Notes: generated by a model from the letters alone, not told the origin. Positions 25,468 through 34,784 are shown, counted from the first letter of the stretch. The stretch is DNA of 49,351 nt from Candidatus Poseidoniales archaeon (GCA_028283505.1 JAPOFX010000010.1:1-49351), one strand, 5' to 3'. Numbers and translations are program-made.

Positions 25468-26550
25468 ATGAGTGAAGATGAGTCATTGAAAAATAGGCTC
25501 ACTCTCTCTTTGCTCGTGTTCCTCCAAGTAACTCTAATACCTATTTTTGGATTCTCAACAAGGTACCTTCTTGATATCGACAGGAGTAACTTCTCCGTGA
25601 CTGTCAAAACAGAACTGATAGAATGGATTATAGTTTCTGGCGTTTTCTATGGGGTGTTCTCCCTATTTCTAGCACTAGCTCTGGGGGGATTCAGACCTTA
25701 TTTTATTATCAATAGAGGGGGGCTAGCATCGTTCCTTGGTCTGAGGAGTAGGAAGGGTGATCCAGAGCTTGTTGACAGGTCAAGGATATCCGTTAGCTCC
25801 AGCCCATACGGAAAAATGTCGAGGCTGGTAGATAGACGTGTATCGAGAGATGGGTATGACCTGATTGCGGTCCATGGGGGACTGCAATTAATTGCCGTCC
25901 CCCTTCAGATTATTCTCATAGCTGTTCCTTTGGCGATTATAGAAGGTTTTCCGAGCTCGTTAATCAAGCCCGGGACGGCTTTCCAACTGGGGATGGCTGG
26001 ATATCTAGCATCCTTGTGGATTGCCATGAGGATTCAGCCCCTCATCTCTGCACACTTGGTGGGAATGGCATCTGTACTTAGGACTGTGATTTGGAGATTC
26101 TCTATTTTTTCGTGGGTGCTCCCTATCGTGATCTTTTGGTATACTGCAAGGATGCTCCTAGTTTCTTCTCTCGGTTGGTTAGAACTTGACTATAGTGATT
26201 GGAACGACTTGCAGATAGATGCTTTCGTTCTTAACCTAGTCTCTCCTAACGCAGAAGTCCCTAAGGGAGCGGTTATTGATTTTCTAATCGCGATATCAGT
26301 ACTTCCACTTGCCACCTTCACATCTATTTCTGTCTTGGGAGGATCGAACGGACTTCCAGATTGGATGTTGGGTGCCGAAGATCGCCTGGAAAATCTTCAG
26401 ATGCATTCTCTCGAGGCCCCGGAAGACTCAGAGGGTACACCTACCTTGGAAGATTTGGGGGTGTCGAGTATCATCTCAGAAAGAGGTGATAACGAGGATG
26501 GAGAAATGATAGACCTTCCCTTCGATTTATTCGGAGGGAGTAAGGAATAA
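25468..26550 (+). CDS. multi-pass membrane protein of unknown function
   Basis: About 360 residues from ATG 25468. An in-frame ATG at 25450 is an alternative, but a TATA-like GCTTATGA near 25437 fits a leaderless start at 25468 better. At least six hydrophobic segments are visible: LLVFLQVTLIPIFGFS, EWIIVSGVFYGVFSLFLALAL, LIAVPLQIILIAVPLAII, an AGYLASLWIAM stretch, SIFSWVLPIVIFWYTA, and FLIAISVLPLATFTSISVL. The C-terminal 75 residues are acidic and soluble (EAPEDSEGTPTLEDLG). It could belong to the Yip1-like group, but I do not recognise the family with certainty. Its stop overlaps the convergent small gene by 24 bases. Confidence 0.75.
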   Translation: MSEDESLKNRLTLSLLVFLQVTLIPIFGFSTRYLLDIDRSNFSVTVKTELIEWIIVSGVFYGVFSLFLALALGGFRPYFIINRGGLASFLGLRSRKGDPELVDRSRISVSSSPYGKMSRLVDRRVSRDGYDLIAVHGGLQLIAVPLQIILIAVPLAIIEGFPSSLIKPGTAFQLGMAGYLASLWIAMRIQPLISAHLVGMASVLRTVIWRFSIFSWVLPIVIFWYTARMLLVSSLGWLELDYSDWNDLQIDAFVLNLVSPNAEVPKGAVIDFLIAISVLPLATFTSISVLGGSNGLPDWMLGAEDRLENLQMHSLEAPEDSEGTPTLEDLGVSSIISERGDNEDGEMIDLPFDLFGGSKE

Positions 26551-26766
26551 TAAGTCGGATAATCTGTTCAAAAGGAACCATCCTGAACCAATAATGAGAC
26601 CAAACATGGCCGGGTTTGGCCCTTCCGACCATAGTATGAATCCAGCAAGAGTACCAATTACGACAGATGAGATTATGTCATAAGGAGATCCTAGCCTGTC
26701 TTTTGCCAGACTGGGGGCGTACCAAGAAGCGCCGGCTGATAGGGAGATAATTAATGCAGAAATCAA
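26527..26766 (-). CDS. small membrane protein of unknown function
   Basis: 79 residues with three hydrophobic stretches (ISALIISLSAGASWYAP, IISSVVIGTLAGFILW, MFGLIIGSGWFLLNRLSDLL). It lies 9 bases downstream of the aminotransferase stop on the same strand and overlaps the convergent membrane-protein gene by 24 bases. Tight spacing and consistent hydrophobic periodicity support a real gene. No family recognised. Confidence 0.6.
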   Translation of the reverse strand: MISALIISLSAGASWYAPSLAKDRLGSPYDIISSVVIGTLAGFILWSEGPNPAMFGLIIGSGWFLLNRLSDLLFLTPSE

Positions 26767-26775
26767 GAAAATTCC

Positions 26776-27924
26776 TCAGTCTCCTCTTAATCCAGCGAGA
26801 ATCTTTTCAACCCTGTCCATGCCTCTTGAGATATCCTCCCTAGAAATCGTGTAAGCGAATCTCAGATGTCCCTCTCCAGCTGACCCAAATGCGGTTCCCG
26901 GGGAGCACAATACCCCCCCTTCCAAGAGAGACATGGCGATTTGCTCACTATTCATTCCGGGGACATCGACCTTGGGGAAAACGTAGAAAGCGCCTGTTGG
27001 AATGTGGCACGTAACGCCAGGCATAGCATTCAATCTTTGACAGATTAGGTCCCTGCGGCTTTTGAACTCAGACCTCATAGATTCCGGGTAATCCGGAGCA
27101 TTCTCGAGAGCCTCTAGAACAGCATGTTGCATGGCATCATTGCTACAGGCAGTTACATAATATTGCATTTTTGTCAATTGTTCCATTGCCTGTTGGTCGG
27201 GGGACAGTAGGTACCCAATCCTCCATCCAGTCATGGCGAATGTCTTTGAGAATGATTGCACCATAATCACCTTGTCGTAACCAGCGCCTATGAATGATAC
27301 ATGAGGGACATCATAGACGATTCTGTCGTAGACCTCGTCGGAGATTATCCAGAGATCGTTCCTCTTGGCAAATTCGACTAACTCGTCTCTTTGCTCGGGA
27401 TTAACATTTCCACCAGTCGGATTACTTGGGAAATTGTACAATATCGCCACTGTTGAGGAGTTAACTCTCTCCTCCAAGTCTTCTAAAGAGGGGACGAATC
27501 CATTCTCAAACCTACACGGATAGAGGTTTGGGGAGCCACCGCAAATTTCGACATCTGGAGGGTAAAGTGGGAAGTATGGCTCGGGGATCAAGACATTGTC
27601 GCCCGGGTTTACTAATGCCAGAAATATGTCCAACAGTCCGTTCGTGCCACTCATCGTGATGCAGACGTTGGACTCATCCAAATCTGGCACCAGATGATGC
27701 CAAAGAGATGCTATTTTGGATCTCAGATCCGGATTGCCTGCCGTGGTAGTATACTTGTTTCTTCCATCCCTCATTGCCTTATCAAATGCATCAATGGCTA
27801 ATTGAGGAGGTTGGAAGTCTGGCTCGCCCAAACCGAACTGAATTGCATCGTCTCCAGCCATATCAAACATACGTCTGACCCCGGTTGGACGAATACTGTT
27901 AGCCCGGTCGGAGAAGCGCACCAT
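26776..27924 (-). CDS. PLP-dependent aminotransferase, class I (aspartate/aromatic type)
   Basis: 382 residues. The fold-type I signatures are visible: the N-terminal GLGEPDFQPP, the YNFPSNPTGG motif that binds substrate and PLP, DEVYDRIVYD, and the Schiff-base lysine in VQSFSKTFAMTGWRIGYL. The C-terminal conserved arginine lies in LRFAYTISRE. It resembles archaeal AspC-like enzymes that move amino groups between glutamate and aspartate or aromatic keto acids. The exact substrate cannot be read from sequence alone. It forms a short transcription unit with the small membrane protein downstream. Confidence 0.93.
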   Translation of the reverse strand: MVRFSDRANSIRPTGVRRMFDMAGDDAIQFGLGEPDFQPPQLAIDAFDKAMRDGRNKYTTTAGNPDLRSKIASLWHHLVPDLDESNVCITMSGTNGLLDIFLALVNPGDNVLIPEPYFPLYPPDVEICGGSPNLYPCRFENGFVPSLEDLEERVNSSTVAILYNFPSNPTGGNVNPEQRDELVEFAKRNDLWIISDEVYDRIVYDVPHVSFIGAGYDKVIMVQSFSKTFAMTGWRIGYLLSPDQQAMEQLTKMQYYVTACSNDAMQHAVLEALENAPDYPESMRSEFKSRRDLICQRLNAMPGVTCHIPTGAFYVFPKVDVPGMNSEQIAMSLLEGGVLCSPGTAFGSAGEGHLRFAYTISREDISRGMDRVEKILAGLRGD

Positions 27925-27965
27925 GTGCAGTTGAGAGGCGACCTAGGATTTTAACAAGGCGGCTG

Positions 27966-30122
27966 TCAACCTTCGAGGTCGTCCGAAGTTGGTCCAATTA
28001 TCTCGGCAACTAGTATTGTTGAGTCATCATTTCCTCTCTTCAAAAGTGACTTTTCTGCTAACCTTAGTGCCGAGGCGGGGGACATGGAGCCAGATAAAGC
28101 GATTGAGGTTGCCCATCCTAAAGCAAATAATACTACGACTCCAAGAATGACCGGTGAGAAGTAATCCGATTCTGCGTTCGAGCTATTGGAGCTGAACTCG
28201 GAGAAAACAGGGAGCGATCTCCACTCGCCTGATACCGAGTGAACCTCAATGGTGTGGTTGCCAGAACTCATTTTTTTGGTGTCCATCAGTATGTGCCACG
28301 TAAACGGGGTTAGGGCACCAATTTCGCTTGGGGTGGCAGAATATGTTGTTTCGATCCACTCTCCACCATCAATTCGGTACTCAACCCTGTCTACGCTCCC
28401 GGCTTGTCCCCAAGAGTGCCCTGTCACATTCAAAAAACCGTTCTCTGATTGGTTGGTGCTGATAAGATGATTCTGTAGACTGGGATCGATTATCGGAGTC
28501 CTTCCAGATTCCTTCAAGAATTTGGCGAGTTCGACGGAAGCAAGAGCGTCCACAATCCCGTACCCAAATTCACGATTCCAATATGGGTCAATTTCCGGGG
28601 CGCTGGCCTCTCCACGTCTCTCAGATGTGTGCTTCAGGATCTCCTTGATCTGCAAGGGGGTTAGATTCTCGTTTGCCTCCCATACCAAAGCTACGATTCC
28701 CGTTACCGCTGGAGCTGCATATGACGTTCCGCTTCCCCTCCCGGTATATGTGTTACCAGAGGCGTCTCCTCCCATGAAATTATTGCACCCCCCGCTTGAG
28801 ACGCATCCTTCGGCCTGAATGATATTGGTACCAGGGGCGCTTATCTCAGGAATCAATTCATTCAGCGGATTCTGATCCCCATTGTCCTTTCGCGGGCCTC
28901 GCGAGGAATAGCTGGCAATGGTATCATCGTCTCTATCGATAGTATTCTTGTCATCCGTTGAGGCGACAGTTATGGATAATGACGAAGCACTCATTCCAGA
29001 AAGCCCGTCATTATTCTCTCCGTCATTACCCGCAGCATTTGAGACTGCTACGCCGAGCTCCATTGCTTCGTCGAGAATTCTGCTGTGCATGTCTGAGCCA
29101 TCTGAGCCACCTCCCTCATGACTGGTTATCCCCCAAGAAAGGGAGATTATGTCAATGCCGTGATTTTGCTCTGAAACTCCTGGCCAAGCGTCATCTCTGT
29201 GATCTAAAATCCATTGCAGACCGTTCATAGCGGACTCATAGAACTCTTGCTCCAGAAGGTAGTTTTCGAAGGGTCCTGCTCCGACATCTGTCCCTATTCT
29301 TACGTCTACAAGCATTGATTCTGGAGCTGCCCCATAATAATCTGTCTGGGTGCCGTCCGCGTCAATCCCATTCGCACTAGCCATCCCCATGCAAGCTGTT
29401 CCATGTTGATTCCCATCATCGGGGTCGAAGGAGCCGTCATCTTGCCTGCCTCCAGCAAGTATGCACTGAGGATCGGAATGCACGAAGCACACAGCATCGT
29501 AACCTGCTACAAACTTGCCGTTAAGCCCTGGGTGTTCGTTGTCGACACCAGTATCCACCATGGCTATGTTGATACCCTCTCCGGAAACCCCCAAATCCCA
29601 TGCACCAATTGGATATTCAGTAGAGTTCCTAGCCTTGACGGCCGGAGTCTGCACATCTCCATAGAACACTACAGATCCGTACCTCTCAACCATGATTACA
29701 CCTTCTACTTTAGACAGATTCCAAACATCTGAGGCATCAACATCACCGATTAGTAATGCGTTGACTGCAGGTAGTTGTACGCTCACATTGTAGCCGATGG
29801 ATAACAGAAAATCGATATCGCTCTTCATGACCGTTCTAGAGTACGAAAGACCAACATTCACTCTTCCCTCTTCATTTTGTAGGGAGTCATGAATCCCATT
29901 TCTATCCGAGTCCAATGAAGTAGTCTCCCACCAATTTGAATCCGGATCCCACCAAATATCAGCCTGCAGTGGAGCGTCTTGAGAATGGCCTATTCCAAGA
30001 TTCTGTAAATCATCAGCCATAATAGCAGATATTTGATGACCATCTGACTGGGCAGAGATGCTACCTATTAGTGGCGAAAGCAAAATCGTCACGATAAACA
30101 CAGCCACGGGAATGCGGTCCAT
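27966..30122 (-). CDS. secreted subtilisin-like serine protease (S8) with C-terminal membrane anchor
   Basis: 718 residues. Signal peptide (VAVFIVTILLSPLIGSISA), then a prodomain of roughly 100-130 residues. The catalytic triad is complete: D190 in NIAMVDTGVDNEHPG, H240 in DGNQHGTACMGMA, and S467 in GSGTSYAAPAVTG, with oxyanion N366 in SNAAGNDG. An Ig-like domain follows (LNVTGHSWGQAGSVDRVEYR), and a transmembrane helix near residue 660 (SPVILGVVVLFALGWATSIA) with a short charged cytosolic tail. It should be tethered outside the cell and degrade extracellular protein, consistent with a protein-degrading heterotroph. The DSDRNGIHDS stretch in the N-terminal part resembles a calcium loop. Confidence 0.93.
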   Translation of the reverse strand: MDRIPVAVFIVTILLSPLIGSISAQSDGHQISAIMADDLQNLGIGHSQDAPLQADIWWDPDSNWWETTSLDSDRNGIHDSLQNEEGRVNVGLSYSRTVMKSDIDFLLSIGYNVSVQLPAVNALLIGDVDASDVWNLSKVEGVIMVERYGSVVFYGDVQTPAVKARNSTEYPIGAWDLGVSGEGINIAMVDTGVDNEHPGLNGKFVAGYDAVCFVHSDPQCILAGGRQDDGSFDPDDGNQHGTACMGMASANGIDADGTQTDYYGAAPESMLVDVRIGTDVGAGPFENYLLEQEFYESAMNGLQWILDHRDDAWPGVSEQNHGIDIISLSWGITSHEGGGSDGSDMHSRILDEAMELGVAVSNAAGNDGENNDGLSGMSASSLSITVASTDDKNTIDRDDDTIASYSSRGPRKDNGDQNPLNELIPEISAPGTNIIQAEGCVSSGGCNNFMGGDASGNTYTGRGSGTSYAAPAVTGIVALVWEANENLTPLQIKEILKHTSERRGEASAPEIDPYWNREFGYGIVDALASVELAKFLKESGRTPIIDPSLQNHLISTNQSENGFLNVTGHSWGQAGSVDRVEYRIDGGEWIETTYSATPSEIGALTPFTWHILMDTKKMSSGNHTIEVHSVSGEWRSLPVFSEFSSNSSNAESDYFSPVILGVVVLFALGWATSIALSGSMSPASALRLAEKSLLKRGNDDSTILVAEIIGPTSDDLEG

Positions 30123-30197
30123 TGGAACAACGAGAAAGGTGCCCCCAATTAACTAAGCGCTCCCGAAATCAGTGTAAATCATAGATTCGGAATATTG

Positions 30198-30386
30198 TGG
30201 TGGGGGCACTGGGATTTGAACCCAGATCAGCGGGTGTCTCCCACTTCAGCGTGCACCCGGCAAGCGCACGCTCTCGGGTTGCGACGGGTCGGTGCTCCAG
30301 TTGGTCATCAGATCCATCAGATACCCACTCGTCGTCATTCCCGTGCAACTGGAGCCCGCGGTACTACCAGGTTATACTATACCCCC
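30198..30386 (-). tRNA. tRNA-Trp (CCA anticodon) with a 113-base intron
   Basis: On the minus strand the acceptor GGGGGTA (30386-30380) pairs with TGCCCCC (30208-30202). The D arm is GTAT/GTAC, the anticodon stem GCGGG/CCCGC, the loop CTCCAG plus A with anticodon CCA at 30352-30350, and the T arm CTGGG-TTCAAAT-CCCAG. A CCA end is encoded (30200-30198). An intron interrupts the anticodon loop after position 37 (30348-30236). Removing it gives a normal 73-base tRNA body plus CCA. Confidence 0.93.
30236..30348 (-). ncRNA. intron of tRNA-Trp with box C/D guide RNA features
   Basis: The intron carries a C-like box ATGACGA (30338-30332), CTGA (30320-30317), TGATGA (30310-30305) and a D-like CCGA (30292-30289). 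AACTGGAGC at 30302-30294 is complementary to the exon-intron sequence around the anticodon. Counting five bases up from CCGA puts the opposite base exactly at C34. In other euryarchaea the tRNA-Trp intron is known to guide 2'-O-methylation of C34 and U39. The first guide (GTGGGT, 30327 downwards) pairs with ACCCGC of the 3' exon, near positions 38-43. The second D box being CCGA instead of CTGA is a deviation. Confidence 0.75.
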
Positions 30387-30451
30387 GTAGGAGTAACCCT
30401 GCGTAGGGCCACGCTCTTATGATGGTCACGGTCGAGGAAGTCCCAAATCAG

Positions 30452-32791
30452 TTACAGACCGACCTGTAGCATTATTACGATTAGACTAATGAGCATCCAG
30501 AGCCCAAACATCGTTGAGGCGACTCCCCACGCTCTGGGCCTGATCCCCTTGCTCATTTGTCCCAGGATAAAGGATGTCTTCCCAAGCGATGTAGCGAGTG
30601 TCCGGACAAGGGCAACCACTATGCCAGCTACCAAGATAAATAGTGCGAGGACGACTACTGAGGAGAATGCCCCTATGATTCCAGACCTAGCTATGGAACC
30701 AACGCCCTGCGGGATCAAGAATGGAGATCTGACCCAAGCAAGCCACGCCAACCATAGACCAAGATATGTGTCGCGAATAAATTCATCTCGCCCTCTCCAC
30801 TCCCTGTATAATTCGGGAAGCTTAGAATGCGCCAATTTTGATAGCGCCTCTATCTCAATTATAGAGCCTCTCAGAAGAGTCGAAATACCATGATAAATGA
30901 GTATCATTGAGAGTACTATCTCAACCAGTAACCACGACGAGGACATGCCAATGGATGCCAGTATTGAAACTGGAACTGCCCATAGGGCGAAGCCGACAGA
31001 TGCGGCTGACACCGTTAGAATCGCCCCTGCGAACGGATTCATTCCTTTTTCAGGCTCTTCCTCCTTTCGAGAAGTTGGTAAAGAGAGAACCAGAAGTGGA
31101 AGAAGTGCGGTAGACAGTATCATCATAAACAAGTCATAAGGGCCATTTCCAGAGCCTTTTAGTCCTGATTCAACAGCGTCTTTGATCTGGTTTGGAGGCA
31201 TGGTGCCCGGGCTCCAAGATGAAATAAAGCCTGCCGGATCTATTACTATGACTGCATCGGTGGGGCCACTAGGAAACCCAAAACCGGTACTTGAATCCGA
31301 TTCGTCCATCAGCAGTGGCCATGATTCATTTATTGACTGGGCGTGTACATTGAGATTTACCGCAGAGAGCTCTCCACCTGTGGCAATTTGAACGAATTTG
31401 ACTCTGTTATCCATTATGATGTCAGCAGATTCAAAATCATCTCTCTGATGTTCTGCATAAGGAGATCCTGACTGAAATAGCCCCACCACGACTGCATCCG
31501 AACCATCCAGTAAATCGTCCAATGATACTGCTCCCAGATCAGAATCGTGAGAAAGTAAAATGAAGGATGGAGCGGCTCCTCTCCCCTCGTTGGCCTTGGA
31601 GTCGATATCGGGTAGGCTGGCAGCAGGACCAAGTACTGAGAGGGCAAGCATGAGAATAACCGCATAGGAAAGTAGTGGGAGTGTGGCTTCCCTGATGGAG
31701 AAGATGATCCAGAGAACGATTGACATTGGGACTATCACCATAGCCCAGAAACTTCCTAGAAGTGGCTCTCGTTCCTCGAATACTTCGAATCTGAGCATCC
31801 CAACAGAGTGACATGTGTTACTGGGATCCTGATCGGTAAGTATGAAACAGCCGTCAATCATGTACTTTCCTGGCATCAAAGGTTTGTCGGTTGACCAAGC
31901 CCTGATTGTACGGTTTGCCTCTCCAATTAAGGTGGTGTGGGGCGTCTCGAAGTGATCTAATCTTTGATCCTCGTCTCCATTGCCGTGGACCATCTCGTCC
32001 CAGTCCATGGGCCCTATGATTTCGATTACTTGCCAATCGTAGTCTGATTCCCCCCATGGCGAAAGGGGAGTAAACTGGACCCTTGCCATCCTATTCGAGT
32101 CTATTTTCACCTCTAGCGAAGGTTCCAGTATTTGTCCATCGAGAATAATTCCTGAGCCAGCATCATACGACCCCCACCAAAGAACGCCTCCTTGCAGACA
32201 CTCGTGTTGGACATCGACCCTCAATGAAACCAAGTCTCCCGATGCAAGTGTAACATTTACGTCACTTGCCTGTACCAAGAACTCATGAGCCATCCCGAAC
32301 GACTCCTCCATAGCCAGGGAGTTGGTTGATGCCTCGACCAATACCTGATTCGAGCCCAGGCTAAGCCAAACAGTGAACGAGGTCTCAGATCCGGCAGAGC
32401 CAGGGAGAATGTTAGACAATCGACAGGCATCATTTGTAGTTTCCAGGGACGCAAAAAGCCTGACTGTCACATTCCCTTGGAATCTTAGAGACTCCGAGAG
32501 AGGTGCGGATTGGATGTCGATAAGGTTGGGAGCTAGGGCCGAGCTGGTTTTGGTGAATTCCGCTCTTCCTAAAGGCTCGCCTGTCAGCTTCGACCAGTTT
32601 CTATCGAGATAGGTTTCACCGAGGTCCCCTTTGAGGAACAGATTGTGCGTTGTAGGAAGCTCCCAAGTCTCGCCTGGCCCTTCCGGCCCCGTCGTGGACT
32701 GGCTGGTCGCAAGGGGGGATACTAGGATCAATGACATGATGAACAAGGCCGTTGGAATCACAACTCTAGACCTTAGCGGCGGCTCCAACAT
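30452..32791 (-). CDS. membrane protein with secreted beta domain and a cysteine-free TlpA-like domain
   Basis: 779 residues. N-terminal signal or anchor helix (about 12-30), an extracellular beta-rich region to about 340, two membrane helices (345-366, 371-391), a thioredoxin/TlpA-like domain (about 405-545) and roughly five more helices to the end. In the TlpA-like part, APSFILLSHDSDLGAVSLDD, DAVVVGLFQSGSPYAEHQRD and TDAVIVIDPAGFISSW follow the family pattern, but the WCxxC active site reads SGSPYA, so no redox-active cysteine pair is present. The C-terminal helices could resemble CcdA/DsbD-type parts, but I cannot show this. Function unknown. Confidence 0.7.
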   Translation of the reverse strand: MLEPPLRSRVVIPTALFIMSLILVSPLATSQSTTGPEGPGETWELPTTHNLFLKGDLGETYLDRNWSKLTGEPLGRAEFTKTSSALAPNLIDIQSAPLSESLRFQGNVTVRLFASLETTNDACRLSNILPGSAGSETSFTVWLSLGSNQVLVEASTNSLAMEESFGMAHEFLVQASDVNVTLASGDLVSLRVDVQHECLQGGVLWWGSYDAGSGIILDGQILEPSLEVKIDSNRMARVQFTPLSPWGESDYDWQVIEIIGPMDWDEMVHGNGDEDQRLDHFETPHTTLIGEANRTIRAWSTDKPLMPGKYMIDGCFILTDQDPSNTCHSVGMLRFEVFEEREPLLGSFWAMVIVPMSIVLWIIFSIREATLPLLSYAVILMLALSVLGPAASLPDIDSKANEGRGAAPSFILLSHDSDLGAVSLDDLLDGSDAVVVGLFQSGSPYAEHQRDDFESADIIMDNRVKFVQIATGGELSAVNLNVHAQSINESWPLLMDESDSSTGFGFPSGPTDAVIVIDPAGFISSWSPGTMPPNQIKDAVESGLKGSGNGPYDLFMMILSTALLPLLVLSLPTSRKEEEPEKGMNPFAGAILTVSAASVGFALWAVPVSILASIGMSSSWLLVEIVLSMILIYHGISTLLRGSIIEIEALSKLAHSKLPELYREWRGRDEFIRDTYLGLWLAWLAWVRSPFLIPQGVGSIARSGIIGAFSSVVVLALFILVAGIVVALVRTLATSLGKTSFILGQMSKGIRPRAWGVASTMFGLWMLISLIVIMLQVGL

Positions 32792-32838
32792 GCGTCTCGG
32801 TGAGGGCTATGGCGTTCAAACCCAACGGCTACCAGTTC

Positions 32839-33591
32839 CTAGAGGAACTGATGTTTTACGATTACCGCTAGAACCGCTCCTGAGGATGTGGCTAGTAGGT
32901 TCACTGCATGCTTTCCGATATATCCTTGATTCTCCAGAAGGGCCCCTAGCAGAGAGTCTATCTGGCAACCGAACCAACCTATCGCGGAAACCAAAGAAAT
33001 GAATACTGGAAGTGATGTGTCATACCCACCTTCCACAGGTAATATCGCTGCGAGAATGGCTATTGAGAGTGCCCCGAAAATTGCCGCAACTGTTCCAGTG
33101 GGGGACATCCCACCGTTTGTTCCCTGGGGGACAGCTTCTAGGTTGATTATGCTCCTGGTTCTGGTATCCAGTGACCCTATTTCTGAGGCTAAAGTATCAG
33201 AACAGGCCACTGCTACACATGATGATAATGCCAGATAGTCCCAGCTAGACTCGGGGTACTGCCAATTGATTATGGATACGAGCATGGGTGCGGCGCCATT
33301 GGCCAGAACGTTCCTCCACCCCCTAAGGCCCTCATTAGCCTCTGCCAACGAGATTGCGAGCTTCTCCTCGTACCTCCATCTTGTAGCTGATGAACCTATG
33401 ACAAGGAATCCCATCAATACGACAAGCCAGGTCCAATGTCCAGCTAAAGATACCGTCAAACCGACAGTAAGCGCGGCCAGAATCCCCCCATTGTCAAGCA
33501 TGTCCCTAACTTTTGTCACTATGAGCAAGCCCATGACAAGAAACAGGGAGATTATATGGTCATCTGCGAGCTCGAGCATGGATGCAACCAA
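32839..33591 (-). CDS. DUF92 family membrane protein (VTE6/TMEM19-like)
   Basis: 250 residues with six or seven hydrophobic segments. Family motifs are clear: GWRNVLANGAAPML, SDTLASEIGSLD, QGTNGGMSPTGTVAAIFGAL, and the C-terminal QIDSLLGALLENQG. Plant and cyanobacterial VTE6 of this family phosphorylates phytyl phosphate, using CTP, in phytol salvage. In an archaeon a natural inference is a polyprenyl-phosphate kinase feeding geranylgeranyl diphosphate to lipids or carotenoids. The substrate is inferred, not shown. Only 47 bases separate it from the downstream membrane-protein gene start. Confidence 0.88.
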   Translation of the reverse strand: MVASMLELADDHIISLFLVMGLLIVTKVRDMLDNGGILAALTVGLTVSLAGHWTWLVVLMGFLVIGSSATRWRYEEKLAISLAEANEGLRGWRNVLANGAAPMLVSIINWQYPESSWDYLALSSCVAVACSDTLASEIGSLDTRTRSIINLEAVPQGTNGGMSPTGTVAAIFGALSIAILAAILPVEGGYDTSLPVFISLVSAIGWFGCQIDSLLGALLENQGYIGKHAVNLLATSSGAVLAVIVKHQFL

Positions 33592-33693
33592 AACACTTGC
33601 ACAGTCCTCTGGTCAAGAATGATTCCCCAATTTCCTGGTGAGGAGGGCCCAAGTCGGGGAATATGTGAATAGACCAGTGCGCCCTCAACGGTC

Positions 33694-34488
33694 ATGGATG
33701 GAAAGGGAGGGGATGTCCAGGGCGCTTTCATCAATTTTTTCACGATGAATCCTATTCTGCCTCCTGAGCCTTTAATAGACTACTCATCAGAAGGAGTCAG
33801 CAAAAGTAAAATCACCTCCTGGGCGGTTATTTTTTCATTTCTTATATCTTGGATGGTAGTTCTAATCATCGGAATATTGGCCATAACCCTACTTTTGATG
33901 ATTGTGGGAGTTGGAGAAGGTCCAGCTTTCTCGATAGGATCGATTGTAATTGAAATTATTTTGATACCGATGATACTGTTTTTCATCTACTTGGACGGAA
34001 GCCTTGAAAGGACTAGGGAATTAATCCGTCTTGGCTCGTTGAAGAGGGGGCTGACAATTGGGCTGGCCGTACCATTGTTAGCTATGATTGCAGACAATAT
34101 TCTGGTGCTAATTTACTCCATTATGTTTGTAGCCATGTTTGGTGAGCCTGCGATACCAGAACTTCCGGGCGGTACATCATGGGAATCATCAAATTCCGCC
34201 TTAATTCTAACTTTCGTCTCGATTTGCATTCTGACACCAATATCCGAAGAGCTTCTGTTCAGAGGATACATTCTAGATTCGATCAATCGGATTCATGGTA
34301 AATGGCCCGCTATTTTGCTTAGTTCATTACTGTTCGGGCTTGTTCATTTTGATCCATACATCATCGGAATGGCCACCATAGGGGGAGTGATTTACGGTTG
34401 GGTTAGGATCAGGACTGGTAGCTTGATTCCAGGAATTATTGCACACGCAATGTGGAATACTATGGCATTGATTGTGACCTATCTTTAG
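33694..34488 (+). CDS. CPBP family intramembrane metalloprotease
   Basis: 264 residues, or 247 if the in-frame ATG at 33745 (MNPILPPEP) is used. The three motifs of the CAAX/CPBP (Rce1-like) family are present: TPISEELLFRGYILDS (EExxxR), LLFGLVHFDPYI (the FxxxH helix) and GIIAHAMWNTMAL (HxxxN-type). Six or seven membrane segments. Archaeal members may process or mature membrane-associated peptides or lipoproteins; the target here is not evident. Confidence 0.88.
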   Translation: MDGKGGDVQGAFINFFTMNPILPPEPLIDYSSEGVSKSKITSWAVIFSFLISWMVVLIIGILAITLLLMIVGVGEGPAFSIGSIVIEIILIPMILFFIYLDGSLERTRELIRLGSLKRGLTIGLAVPLLAMIADNILVLIYSIMFVAMFGEPAIPELPGGTSWESSNSALILTFVSICILTPISEELLFRGYILDSINRIHGKWPAILLSSLLFGLVHFDPYIIGMATIGGVIYGWVRIRTGSLIPGIIAHAMWNTMALIVTYL

Positions 34489-34592
34489 TGTCGCTCAGAT
34501 CGCCCATCACTCTTGGTGCCTATTGCCCCCGGTGCGGTTTCTCATCACAGCGACAATGGTCGGAGTTGGGCTTGGCGTATTGTCTTAGCGAA

Positions 34593-34784
34593 TCATAAAA
34601 CTGCGCCACAGATGCCACAAAAAAGCTCGTTCCTGATTCCATCTCTTTGCATGCTCCATTCGCCGCATGACGGACAAGGGGGAAGCCCCTTCTCACTTGA
34701 TTCAACCTTGGGCCCTTTTCTGAAAATTCTCTTGTACTTCTCAGGACGCCACCACCCCTTTGCTGGCCTCTTGATCTTGGGCAT
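34593..34784 (-). CDS. small zinc-ribbon protein
   Basis: 63 residues: a basic N-terminus (MPKIKRPAKGWWRPEKYKRI) followed by CPSC, fourteen residues, and CGIC, a typical zinc ribbon. It lies alone on the minus strand between two plus-strand genes without overlapping either. It is probably a nucleic-acid-binding or transcription-related peptide. A longer frame (34520-35155) on the same strand overlaps it but runs antisense through the oxidase gene and is rejected. Confidence 0.6.
   Translation of the reverse strand: MPKIKRPAKGWWRPEKYKRIFRKGPKVESSEKGLPPCPSCGEWSMQRDGIRNELFCGICGAVL

Noticed and set aside
30195-30422. Open frames of 69-75 residues on the plus strand
   Set aside because: They are the antisense of tRNA-Trp and its intron.
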